Shown here in pieces: positions 34,511-45,055 of a stretch of DNA of 64,000 nt (positions within the stretch are counted from its first letter, which is position 1; the number at the start of each line of letters is the position of its first letter). The DNA lies in assembly GCA_964036295.1 (NCBI GenBank), contig OZ038464.1:13998001-14062000 (forward strand), in the 5' to 3' direction. The stretch is from Plumapathes pennacea. Lineage: Eukaryota > Cnidaria > Anthozoa > Antipatharia > Myriopathidae. The notes below the pieces were generated by a model. It was given only the letters and a program-made list of their open reading frames with translations, did not search any database and was not told the DNA's origin. The translations under genes and the position numbers were made by a program.

Positions 34511-34790
34511 GAACCGCATGAGAAAGGCTTGTTCCGAGACACGAACCGACAGACAAACGTGAGAAAATGTCTGACATTTCCCAAAACTGCTGGCCGGAAC
34601 AAATCTCAAAAAAGATCGAGATTTTTATTAAGAAAAGGTGGAGAATATTTACGTTGCAGACCGTATACAACGAAGTAGAAAATAATTGGGATATTTTAAC
34701 TTTCCCAAGAAAGAATAGCGCTAATTATTGGGTTTTCCTTTATATTCAAGTTTCAACAAAAAGTAGAATTGCCGGAAATTGCCACTGATT
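34511..34790 (+). repeat. Third, direct copy of the palindrome arm
   Basis: Repeats 34225-34505 in the same orientation: CGACAGACAAACGTGAGAAA, TTTACGTTGCAGACCG, AGTAGAATTGCCGGAAATTG. Confidence 0.7.
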
Positions 34791-35256
34791 CTCAAGTTAA
34801 CAAAAAGGGTCATAATTTGACACATCGCACATTTGACAGAACAATTTCTCTTTTGAAATTACCGGAAAAATTGAAATGAGGCCTGTCGCTGGTAAGTATT
34901 CATCTCTTGCAACCATAGACTAAATCAAGGCAGATAAACACAACAGCCCAAGTTTCATTTCCTTTATTCAAATAGGCCTGAGTTGCGTGTGGTCTCTTGT
35001 CTCGACAGTTGTTGTCGCGAAAATTCGAACGAATCCCACGGGAATATCAGCGATTAGAGAGCTCACATGCAAATTTGCGAATCTCGCAGTCACCCGAAGC
35101 GAAGTCGCGTAGTGTAGGACAACTTTAAGAGCAGGTTTAACTGCTGGTGTGACGGTAAGAAAGTAATCTGAAGGACATACTTGCTCGCACGTCAATGTAA
35201 CCATGGCTTTTTACAATAGAGGACTTAGGGGTGAGGGGTGGGGGGTGGGGGTCGGA
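34791..35256. other. Inside the outer inverted repeat; one weak ORF
   Basis: A minus-strand frame of 78 codons (35204-34968) begins with ATG in good context (GCCATGGTT) and has a mildly hydrophobic start. No domain or splice evidence. It may be part of the element bounded by the arms at 32764 and 35257. Confidence 0.25.
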
Positions 35257-35427
35257 AGCTTCCATCCCCCCCTGCCGCCTGTCTGGCAAATTAGCATATC
35301 TTGTTTCGTTGTTTCGCAAATTACCAATTTTTGTTTCGTTGTTTCGTTGTTTCGCAAATTACCAATTTTTGTTTCGTTGTTTCGTTGTTTCGTTTCGTTT
35401 GTTTCGTTTCGCAAATTACCATAAGCC
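35257..35427 (-). repeat. Inverted repeat arm, right
   Basis: Reverse complement of 32764-32902 with an additional GCAAATTACCAATTTTTG unit. See the left arm. Confidence 0.75.
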
Positions 35428-35999
35428 GGGTCCCGCTAGTAGACAATAATATACATAGACTGTAATTGTTTAATTTGGAAAGCAGTGGCCGGATATTTTC
35501 TACTTTAATAGCCTTCAAAAAGCAAAAGCATTTTAACCCGGCTACATTTTATCCTTGAATACAGTGTGCCAACAAACGCGGCGACAAAACTTCACAGCAT
35601 GTGTCAGACTGTCAGTGAAATTATGCAAATATGTCAGGAATCGGATAACACAATCTTGCACGAAGGCACTCTGAAATAGCTTTGAAAACTAGCGAAAAGA
35701 TCACAGTATAATCCTACTTGGCCTTCATCACAGTTCCCGGGGCATCAAACGACAAAATATACGGCAATTGTTGAAATACCATAATGATAACACGACCGTC
35801 ATTTAACAAAAGCGTTGTACGTTAATTGATGTAAATTTTCAAAACTCACCGGTTCCTGAAAGCCATAGCTTTAGCTCTTTTCCAGCAAAGGAAACAAAAC
35901 CCAAAACACTATTGTTTACGCCTTCAATGATTTCAAAGTACACTGTATAGAGCAGACCTCATACAGTACGAAAATTCCACTTTCCATTGTATTGTGTGT
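35428..35999. other. Non-coding spacer
   Basis: Nothing recognised. Confidence 0.4.
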
Positions 36000-36418
36000 C
36001 GTCATCTTGTCAAACTTGGATTCTGAAAACTACATTCCTTTTATTGTAAAAGGTGAAATTTGCCACGATGATTGTTCGATTTCCACCACTGTATTTTGCT
36101 ATTTCTTTCTGAAGAAGTGTCTGCGTTTTAACACAATACTGGCGTCTGGGATTGTGTTCAGATCGACCAGTTGTGCCTTTAAGAATCCGTTTCACGGCTA
36201 GTAAGCTTGCCTCCCATACACCGGCAAAATATCCAGGCAAATTACAGCCGTCCGTCGAACTGCTTGGCCTTGTATCTGCATCTTATTGTACAAAATCACT
36301 TCCGTTCGTACTCTTACAGCTACCGCATGTCACTAAGAAAATGGCGGTTTACAGTTAAGCTGCCGATGTAACCTCGCAGTGGTCGCTCGACGCGGATGGC
36401 CCTGGGGACGAGTCGTAC

Positions 36419-36455
<37 letters not shown>

Positions 36456-36550
36456 AATTAAATTTCGAGATGGCGACACGCTTGGAGTCTTCAAATGATG
36501 CGATTTTGCTGCATTAGCGTCGTGATTATTTCCCTCACTTCGTTCGGGGA
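36000..36550 (-). mobile_element. Helitron D, diverged fragment
   Basis: The 5' terminus A|TCCCCGAACGAAGTGAGGG lies at 36550 (minus). The next 100 bases match Helitron B, then a (CA)n tract (36421-36452). About 36060-36130 matches the internal GATGATTGTTCGATTTCCAC segment. The 3' end is not identified. Confidence 0.6.
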
Positions 36551-36557
36551 TGAACAG

Positions 36558-36950
36558 AAGAGGGTCGAAGACAAACAAAGGATTCGACAATTTCCTCCGA
36601 ACCGGGAGGGGTTCGACTTTATTGTCGTCACGTCAAACGGCTCCCGCCCGTCCCCCAAAGGGGTTGAAATTTGAAATTTTCGCGCAGAGGCTCATGAGAA
36701 AAACGGTTGGACTCACACGATGTATCGATCACGGCCTGTTTCGTCTTCCAAATGATGTTTTACGGCGGCTGAGAGTTCGGGACGAGAGGCAGTCATCATT
36801 TTATCAGTATAAATGTAATGGCTGGTCATCTACCAATAGCCTGGAGGCCGTCGAAAGGCAGCGATCGTTATTTTTGAGCCAAAACTCAGCCGGAGCCGTG
36901 TTGGGAATCTGCTTCCTACCTTCCCGTTCTATAATACCAGCTGAAGTCGC
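36558..36950 (+). repeat. Repeat R3 joined to LINE 5'UTR-like sequence
   Basis: 36558-36845 matches 30430-30130 (minus). 36846-36950 matches the putative LINE leader at 27370-27465 (minus). An open frame of about 140 codons crosses both, with no known domain. Confidence 0.55.
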
Positions 36951-37471
36951 GGAGCCAAAAATCGCCGAAATCGGCTAAAAGTTCGATCACAGGCACTTGA
37001 AGCACAGATAAACACACCAGGTAAATTTCGTTCATTTCATTTCAATATTTGATGCATTATTCGTGTGATAAACATTCCCACTCTAACTCTTATAACGTCA
37101 AACACTCGCCCCAGACCCCATCGCTTAGGTTACCTATGATTTAGCATAAGACAATCGTTACACGCCACGCTAATCCCACAGGGTTAAGTTAATAACCATG
37201 TGCGATTGGAATATCGGTTTTTGATCAGTGGAGTCTTCTTCTCTGGTATGATATTGGTGGGTTTTCACGATCGGTTTGCTTTAAGGATTCTTGATAAATA
37301 GATAATACGAACAGAAAACTGTTCGTAGTTCTATTTTGTCATATCATTTCAACAAAGCAGTCATGAGGAGCCGCAAGCCTTTTTTACCGCTGAACAAAGA
37401 CATTGTTGACAGATTTATGCACGGGAGGCCGGAGTGTTTCTAATTAAAACATCAGTACGGCGCATCACTTA
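36951..37471. other. Non-coding spacer
   Basis: Nothing recognised. Confidence 0.4.
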
Positions 37472-37858
37472 GGCCCGGTTCAGACGCCGCTCCTGACATG
37501 CGCCGAACCTAATAGTAATAGATTCGACCCTGGCTCGACATAGGAGCGACTGTTGATTCAAACGGCGAACTTTTCCTGTCGCACCAAATACACAATAGTG
37601 CTTATGTTTAAGGATACATGTTTTTAATTCAAAATAATTTAAAATAATTCATGATATAGGTACGGCACATGTGAAGAGCGGCGTCTGAATCAACGTCGCT
37701 CCCAGGTCGGATTATGCGACAGCGTCAGTCGAACCTAATACCGCTGCCGTACCTAATTCAAATATGCCGAACCTAATTGATTCAGACGCCGCTCTTCTGC
37801 CGTACTTAATTCAAGCATTAGGTTCGGCGCATGTCAGGAGCGGCGTCTGAACCGGGCC
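37472..37858. mobile_element. MITE with 45-bp terminal inverted repeats
   Basis: The ends are GGCCCGGTTCAGACGCCGCT and its complement, with inner inverted copies of AGAGCGGCGTCTGA. Flanks are TTA at the left and TAA at the right, so the target was TA or TWA. It has no coding capacity. Confidence 0.75.
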
Positions 37859-39301
37859 TAAGATACCCTCGGGACGTCCGTTTTGAGTCCAGGTTATTAT
37901 TTGTTCGGCCTCATGCAGTCACGGCTTTTTCAATTTTCAATTCGTTTTGCGTGTTGACATTTTTCGTACACACAACCGCATATGAATTCCCGATTTTTTG
38001 CGTGCGACTGTCGGCATGATTTTCGTACGACAATAATTCTCTGAGAAGTATAGTATAATGTAACCCACTTGAGAAGTATGTATACATTTCACTTATGAAT
38101 GCAGTGCAAAAACTGACTTGACCTGTATAATTTCTTAATATTATGGGACAAAATAAATTACTGTGAAATGGACATGGCATGATTTTGTGTGAAAGAGAAT
38201 ATTATCATGATCAGAACTTTCTTCTTTCAAGACCATCCTACATATATAATATAACTACTGCACTCTTCAAAAAGTAATGGGTAGGGAGCTCTCCTCTTAT
38301 GTATGCAACCACATCCCACATATCATGTAAATGCTAATATAGTGTCATCTGCTTTCATTTACATTTAATACATGATATTGAGCAATGTGGTGTAAGCATA
38401 CATGAGAGCTCTATCCAGCAATGTCATACATAATCGACTAGGGCGTGGGGCCTCTGCAAATATCGTATAGTAATAGTTTAAAATATATTTTTTGCTGCAA
38501 CTTGCTTCGAGGGGACTTTTGCAAACATTTATCAACAGCACTCTTATATTCATGCTGCCATCTCGTAAAAAGTTGATATTTCATGACGTTTTAACAGTAT
38601 GGGACACACGACGCAGTTGTCCCGCGCAATGCTGCACGCAATTGAGTGGAAACACTGTGTAATTGTTGCGTGCAATGTTGCTGAAGTAGAAGTTACTTCT
38701 ACTTTAATTTGCAACACTGCGCGCAGTGTTACGCCGTGTGGCTGACATGGTGTGTCATAATTGACCAACCCGCAGAGGGTATAACAGGAGCTGGAATCCC
38801 GGAACACGGTTCTAAATAGAATAACTGCACCTTATCACAGTCACGCTCTCCTTACCCCTTACACCTCTATCCTCTGTCCCGTCCACCTATCTAAAATCAC
38901 GTAAAAGGGCAAGACGAGATGGATACACAAATTTAGCCGGACAGCGGTGATTAAACTCTTTTAGATAAAGTCAGTATCAACAACTTGGATAACAGCGACA
39001 AACGGCACACAGACAAAACAGATTGTATCGTTTGGCGAGTTCAATTGATGTGGAAAGGTGCGACAGACGCCAGAAAAGCCAGCCAGTTACCTTCGATTTG
39101 ATAACGATGCACTTTGAATTCACAAATGCATGTCACTAACATTATTTTTCATTTCCATAACTCGATCCATGACTTTACATTCGTTCTGCTACATTTCCTC
39201 GAGTGGTTCCACAATTTGCTTCACTACTGCTACTAACCTGCCACACATATTGTACATTATTTTACAGTGTGCTGCCAAAAAGGACGAAAAACACACGGTA
39301 C
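37859..39301. other. Intronic sequence
   Basis: About 38590-38740 contains self-complementary GCGCGCA/TTGCGTGCAA motifs, probably an old MITE. No exon recognised. Confidence 0.4.
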
Positions 39302-39511
39302 CTTCGGAAAGGAGAAGGCTGATTGCATCAACATGGCCATTTAGTGCTGCACACAACAGTGGGGTTTCGCCGTCATTAGTGGTAAGATTGATGTCCACTC
39401 CTTTCTGCAGATGCATCTTAATCAACTTTACGTTCCCTCGAGCGCATGCGTGATGAAATGTGCTCCAACCTTTAGCATCAGTTTCGATGAACTGATGAGC
39501 GGAAGGCTTTT
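39302..39511 (-). CDS. Ankyrin-repeat exon, first of the series
   Basis: A 210-bp exon with a strong acceptor (TTCTTAATCTTTAACTTTCAG) and donor (CCGAAG|GTACCG), phase 1-1. It encodes AHQFIETDAKGWSTFHHACA, RGNVKLIKMHLQKGVDINLT, TNDGETPLLCAALNGHVDAI and SLLLSEG: two ankyrin repeats. In phase it continues from the linker exon at 40448-40534, whose last base G completes the first codon. It should splice to the ankyrin exons further left (20.5, 14.2 kb), across an intron of about 19 kb holding the LINE. Confidence 0.75.
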
Positions 39512-40447
39512 CTGAAAGTTAAAGATTAAGAAAAAGGAGTATTATTACAAAAGATGAAAAAGAACAAATATTTCGTGTCACACTTTCCTGACATCAATTA
39601 TTAGAGTTTGGCCGTTCCTCGTATCACACACTTGTTGTCACTTGTTATCTGGAGTTATTTTTGGTGTGTAAAAATTTCAAGACTACGTCTGGACTGAAAT
39701 AGTCCCGGTTCTATAGCAAGGTGAGAAATGACGGCGAATGAACTACCCCAAATGATAACTGGAAATTTCTCTGTAGCTGTTGTCAGCCTTGATTTTCTTG
39801 CGATTTGCCGACTCCTGTTTCTGGGGTGAAAATAGACAATCTAATTCAACAAGGTATCAAGCTTTCAACAGGCTACTATGCATCGATCACTGCACTGTAC
39901 TGTCGCATAAACTCTAGAAAAGACAAAAGATCAAGCCAGCCCTTGCTATTAGATTAGATTAGACTGCGAAAGGCAGAAGCAATAACGCCTGACAGTGCAT
40001 TTCAATATAAACTGGTTCCGCATGTCGCATTCCGTTCAAACACAGTTTCACACGTTTTACCCCAAACTCATTTATTCATTTTTCCCTTCAATTGGTTTTG
40101 GATTTAAAATGACGTTTTTCGGAATTTTTTTAGGCGTGTTGCATGTTCAACATGGCGACCCTTGAATCTGATCTGATGTCGAAGGAAAGAGTGATACAGA
40201 CACATATCGACATACTGTACAATAATTGTGTTAACAGAGACTGCCTTAAGATCGAGCACGGCTGACCTCAATGACGACGGTGGGAAGTTAATCTGTCACT
40301 GCTGACCTTGTTTTTCCTGTGATTTGCCGATTCGGAATCTCGACACGGAGTCAAGCCCACCACAAAAAAGAAAGAGCGCGAAAAAAGGAAAGTACGAGTT
40401 TCAAAAACAATCTGTAGTGCAACAAAGGAATATATTTGAATCCTCAC
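39512..40447. other. Intron with two degenerate exon-like pieces
   Basis: On the minus strand, about 39830-39780 and 40345-40300 share GTCGGCAAATC(A/G)CA(A/G)GAAAA. One copy follows an acceptor (TTTTCACCCCAG). They look like duplicated small exons that have decayed. Not called as genes. Confidence 0.35.
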
Positions 40448-40534
40448 CGACACGGGCATTGTCCTGGTAAGCTGTTGCTAAACCTTCTCCCGGCTCAGGT
40501 CGCTGATCTTTCTTATTTTTCTTGAAAATCCCGG
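40448..40534 (-). CDS. Linker exon between kinase and ankyrin exons
   Basis: An 87-bp exon with an excellent acceptor (CCTCTCTCCTCTTCAG) and donor (GTGTCG|GTGAGG), phase 1-1. It encodes GIFKKNKKDQRPEPGEGLAT followed by AYQDNARV: charged, disordered-looking, no domain. Its place and phase make it a probable linker leading into the ankyrin repeats. Confidence 0.6.
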
Positions 40535-42083
40535 CTGAAGAGGAGAGAGGTAGGACTTTTCATTAGTTTCCTGTTTAGTGGATGTTGTATCTTATCTTAT
40601 TCTACTTTCAGTAGTTATAGATGTCAGTCAAGTCTCAATCAACACTCAAACAATGTGAAGCAGAAGGCAAGAAGTTTCCAATCAGACGAATGTCTTTTAT
40701 GGTTTTGAACATCTACTACAGTACGCAATTAAATTGTTTCAGTGTTACTTCAGGGTGAAGCCATGTGCAACTGTAATTCAGTAGATGTCTGCTTTTGCCA
40801 TAGGATGCAATAATCAAACACACAACTCTAAAAGGAAATTTGTTTAAATGAAAAAAAAAAAGGGAAATATGAATTTGTCCAACTGAACCTTAAAGTTCTC
40901 CGAATTGCCACACCCTTCTGAACTGCTCCGTTGGCATCAGGGACTGATGCGCTTTAGTTGTTTACTGTATATTTTGGGAAGATTTTTTCCTGACTCCCTT
41001 AAAAAAATCCTCAAGGGCCAAAGTAAACTACAATCCCGGACAAAAGTGTTGACACATTCTCCCCTCCCCACTTTCAATGTTATTTAGCAACGGTTTTCCG
41101 TCAGAGTCTTACCGGAACTCTTCCAAAATCAAGCTACAACATTGATACGGGGAGGGGGGGTGATTAAAAGCAGTTTTCTTTGGAACTGGATGACTCACAG
41201 CATGGTAGTTTTGACAGAAGTACGACATTTAAAGCGTACCATAAACTTGCCTTTTCACAGCCAAAAAAATAGGCCCCGGAAGGTATGTGTCTACTGCATT
41301 TTTTTGCATAAAAAAAATTGGCATTTACCACGAGTAGTGTATGCATTAGCTCCCACCTCCCTTGCATCGCTTCAAATTTTACAAGTCAAGTGTAAGGAAA
41401 GACCGTACAAGAGGTTTTGTGACGTATTTCCATTTTTATCCTTTCTTTGCGTACACACTTGACTTGAATTGTATTGTTTGCCTAGAATTTCATTCGATGG
41501 TCTTCGACATAAACATTTTTAAAAGCTGTGATTCAAGCCAAATGGAAATCGCAAAGAAGAACTTTGTGACGGCATGGGCTTTATTCGCAAACACTCTGTC
41601 CAGTGGTAAAATTGACATACGGTCGGCAATCGTTCCGAATTCACGAACAAACCATTGCTGCTTTTTATTAGTTCCAAATATTAGCGCGCGACCATTTATT
41701 GATTCTTACCTCACATTACATTATTTACACACTCGATAGCATAGTGTCTACTTGCGCAGGGGCAGTAGACAAAAGAACGAGTGCTGTCATGATGGCAACG
41801 AAAGCAGTGATGTTAAAGTGCAAACATTTCGTCGGTATTAATTTATTCTCAGCGTCCAAATTTGTACTAGTTTGTTTGAGCTATCGTTATAATCACAAAA
41901 ATATCATGCGCAGTTAGGGAGGCGAGATATGCTGGTGGGCCAACTGTTAATAAAACGTGGCAGGCAGACTGATGAGTCACTCCGCTGATCCTTTGTAAAG
42001 TATGCAGAAACAAGACCGAACTCAGAATTGCGCAGTAAAAGTTTCATCCCTGAAACAGTGCAATAAAATAGAAGAATCCTTAC
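40535..42083. other. Intronic sequence
   Basis: No further exon recognised. Low-complexity G run at about 41147-41160. Confidence 0.4.
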
Positions 42084-42182
42084 CGATCCTAGCTGAGATT
42101 CGTCCCGCTGCTCCTAGAGTGCTTCGTTTCTCTTCGCCTCTTGCAGAAAATTTCATGCCACTTTTCGTCGTGAAACCATCTC
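42084..42182 (-). CDS. Second linker exon
   Basis: 99 bp, phase 1-1, ending at a near-consensus donor (GATCG|GTAAGG). It encodes DGFTTKSGMKFSARGEEKRS and TLGAAGRISARI: basic and Ser/Gly-rich, without a domain. The acceptor (CAACATGAAG) has a weak pyrimidine tract, so the left border is less certain. Confidence 0.5.
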
Positions 42183-42586
42183 CTTCATGTTGAACATCAA
42201 ACAGAAATCACACGTAAAATGAAAGAAAAGAAAGGAAAACATTAGCCGAGTACACAACAAATATAGAAGACCCTGAGTCAAGACAAAACTTTTTTTTTTT
42301 AAATATTCACACAATACATTTACTTAAGGTTACCGTGCTGGCCTAAACCGGCCCCTACAAAATGCGAGGCACTGTTGCGATTAGTACCCTACCAGGGCGT
42401 GATGGACCTCTTCGTGAATACAACCCGGTACCCTGGGATTCGTTGCGTACCGAAAACCTGAAAACTCGATCAGTATTTGCTTTGATAAAATCCCTCTACT
42501 TGTCCTCCCGGTTTTACGGCTTTTAATACTCGAGGCTAGATTCAGTGTGACAAAAAAATTGTTACAAGCTGCTATTCCAGAAATGG
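42183..42586. other. Sequence downstream of the kinase exon
   Basis: Non-coding as read. The reading frame after the kinase stop has no domain continuation (no KEN ribonuclease). Confidence 0.4.
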
Positions 42587-43369
42587 TTATGGCCGCTTAT
42601 CAGGATGAATCAAAACCATTGCTTCAATGATGTATCTGATCCAAGTGTGCTCAAGGAATTCAGCTTCCTTAAGAGTTGGATCCTGACCACTATTGATATT
42701 TGCTTGGCATCGTTTCAAATGTTGTACTGAACCAAAGGGATGACTTTTGTCTGTAAGAGTAAAGTAGAAAACACATCCAAGTGAAAATATATCAGTCTTG
42801 ACAGTTACTGTTTCACCAGGCCTGTACATCTCAGGCGCTATGTACCCGGGGGTTCCAACGGCACTACCAAATTGCGTTGAGGCTGACTCAGTCGAACGTA
42901 CTTCTTTTGAAGTGTTGAAATCGGCTAAAACAAACCGCTTGGGATCCGAGACTGACAACAGTATGTTGTCCGGTTTGATGTCACGATGACAGATTTTACG
43001 TTTATGCAGGTATTCTACCGCTGCGGTGATTTCTTTCAGGCACTTAAGCCTCTCAACTTCACTGTCCTTCCTCATAAAGTCGTTCTCATCCATGCAACTT
43101 CTCAGTGTTTTTTTGCAGAGCTCTAGTGCCAAATAGATGAAGTCACCTCTCTTCTCAACTGCAAAGCACTGGATTATGTTTGGGTGCTGCAGCCGTCTCA
43201 GTCGCTTGGCTTCTCTCAGGTCAAACATTCCAGCGAACATCCGTTTGACAGCTACACTCTGGCCAGAAGGTAAAAACTTTCCTGAATACACTAGAGTGCC
43301 TTTGCTTCCCTTGCCAATCACGTGTGCTTCATCTTCTTGACATTTGATATCACCGACAATTCCTTCATT
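42587..43369 (-). CDS. IRE1/RNase L-like protein kinase domain exon
   Basis: Acceptor TTTTATTTTAG at 43370; phase 0 start NEGIVGD. Numbering from the codon at 43321: glycine loop GKGSKGTLVYSG (3-14), VAVK lysine 26, QHPNIIQCF (45-53), HRDIKPDN (112-119), ADFN (133-136) in place of DFG, GTPGYIAPE, DIFSLGCVFYFTL and SHPFG. The LALELC block, DIFS.GCVFY and SHPFG are typical of the IRE1/RNase L group. An altered DFG is also seen in RNase L. The frame ends in TAA at HPDKRP (42587-42589), before the last kinase helix and without a KEN domain. I found no donor in the right phase before the stop, so this may be a truncated or pseudo-kinase end. The phase-0 start fits the donor of the HEPN exon at 47883. 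Confidence 0.8.
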   Translation of the reverse strand, partial: NEGIVGDIKCQEDEAHVIGKGSKGTLVYSGKFLPSGQSVAVKRMFAGMFDLREAKRLRRLQHPNIIQCFAVEKRGDFIYLALELCKKTLRSCMDENDFMRKDSEVERLKCLKEITAAVEYLHKRKICHRDIKPDNILLSVSDPKRFVLADFNTSKEVRSTESASTQFGSAVGTPGYIAPEMYRPGETVTVKTDIFSLGCVFYFTLTDKSHPFGSVQHLKRCQANINSGQDPTLKEAEFLEHTWIRYIIEAMVLIHPDKRP

Positions 43370-44479
43370 CTAAAATAAAAGGAATGCATTAGTCGTGGTG
43401 AAATAGCGCGCACCCACTTAGTGCAAAGTTTCAACAAGGGCTTTTGTCGATGAAACCGGAATTAAATTGAAGTGTTATTTTTTTGGTCGGATTTCTGGTA
43501 AAGCCTGTCTGTACTTGTGACATTAAAAGATCTACGAAAAATATCTTGTCATTATGGTCGTACCGTAGTAGCGTTCGAAAGCAAACTACATCCTACGATA
43601 CGCCAACAGATTCATCGAAAAGCACTAAAAACGTTTCTTCCAGCGTGTCGACAAAACCTTTCATAACACCCCTTGCCTGAAAACGGGAACTTATTTGTAA
43701 TTTAACTTTCCAAACGAAACTGTTACGCTACTTTTAATCAGTGCAAGAAAGGCATAGCCCCTGCAGAGTATTTTTCTAAAACTTGGCGTCTTGCTATAGA
43801 TCATGAATGCAAGAGAATAGGTAAAAGTGACTTTAAGATGCAATTAGAATTAACTAAACGGTGAAAAACCATCATCATTTTGAACGTTATGCGAGAAAAA
43901 CACTCAGTCAATACTTGTCAATTTCTAGTATCATGTCAAATGAGTTACAGTAGAAATCTGCGACAGAAACTCTTCCTTAAAAGAGACCAGAACACAAAAT
44001 GAAGAAGGGCCTGATCCTGGATCAAATACTGGGTTGATTACCGCATGCTTCAAACTATGGAACTTGTTTCCATTCTTCTAAAAACACAGTTCCGGAGTAA
44101 CTACAGTACGCTGTGCTCTGATAATATTTTATTTGCCATGATGCAATTCTAAAAACACAGTTCCGGAGTAACTACGCTGTGCTCTGATAATATTTTATTT
44201 GCCATGATGCAACAATAAGTTGGTGACAAAATTTGGAATGAAACATGACTTGAAATGAAACATGACGAGAGGCATGACATTGGGCTGAAAACTATGGACT
44301 CGTTAAGTAGAAGCTTGAGCTGAGGTTAACATTAATTATTGAAAGGTTCTGTTTAAAATACGTTACACACTGTTCCAGTTACGACAGACGCAGCCAATGT
44401 GCAGTAATTATCATAATTGCCAGAGTGCATAATGGCATTATGTAACAACGCTCTTATCCACCTAAAGACAATAGTCTAA
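43370..44479. other. Intron between HEPN and kinase exons, part 1
   Basis: A direct repeat of ATTCTAAAAACACAGTTCCG (44078 and 44148 areas) is present. About 43680-43483 (minus) follows an acceptor-like TTTTCAG and reads ARGVMKGFVDTLEETFLVLF before a stop. Possibly an old exon or transposon piece; not called. Confidence 0.35.
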
Positions 44480-45055
44480 TTGCTTGTGACGACACAAGCT
44501 TTAAAATGGGCGCGTTTTTTTTTTATTATTATTTTTCTGGGTTACAAATCTGCATCCGGTGATTGGTTCATATTATCATGTGATTTGTGATGACGTTGTG
44601 ATCAAGTGACTTGGCGGGCGAGCAGTTTCGCCATTTTGAAGACAGCAAGTTGCTTGCCTTAGTTGGCTCTGTGGATTATTTTATGGGCCGCTCATCTTAC
44701 TTACAAACGCATACGCCGGCTGCGGTAGACCCACACTAAATTTCATTGAGCGGTTTTGGCTTGGGTCGGTCCGTTCAGCCTCAAAAGCCATATTGAAAGC
44801 CACGAAAGCAAATGCAATGAACTTATCAATGAACTGCATAACTATGCACAACTGTACAGAAATGTACGAAGAATCTGATATCCAGAACCTTGAGAACTTG
44901 AAGGAACAAGCTGAACGAAGGCGCTCGAGATACAAAGACGAGAACCTGTGTAAAGACGGCGAAGCAACGATTCTTCAAGAAGCGATTCTTGACAAGCGCT
45001 TGATAGCGGATTATATGGAACTGTTTAGCATGAAGGTGAACTTGAAAGTACTTTG
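44480..45055 (+). repeat. Dispersed repeat R2 and a possible captured coding piece
   Basis: 44490-44720 matches 27965-28230. Directly after it, 44793-45055 has an open frame whose last part (MYEESDIQNLENLKEQAERR and on) looks coding-like and helical, cut off by Helitron E at 45056. No family recognised. Confidence 0.4.

Noticed and set aside
36333-36590. Frame containing a run of Cys-Val
   Set aside because: Translation of a (CA)n microsatellite inside Helitron D.
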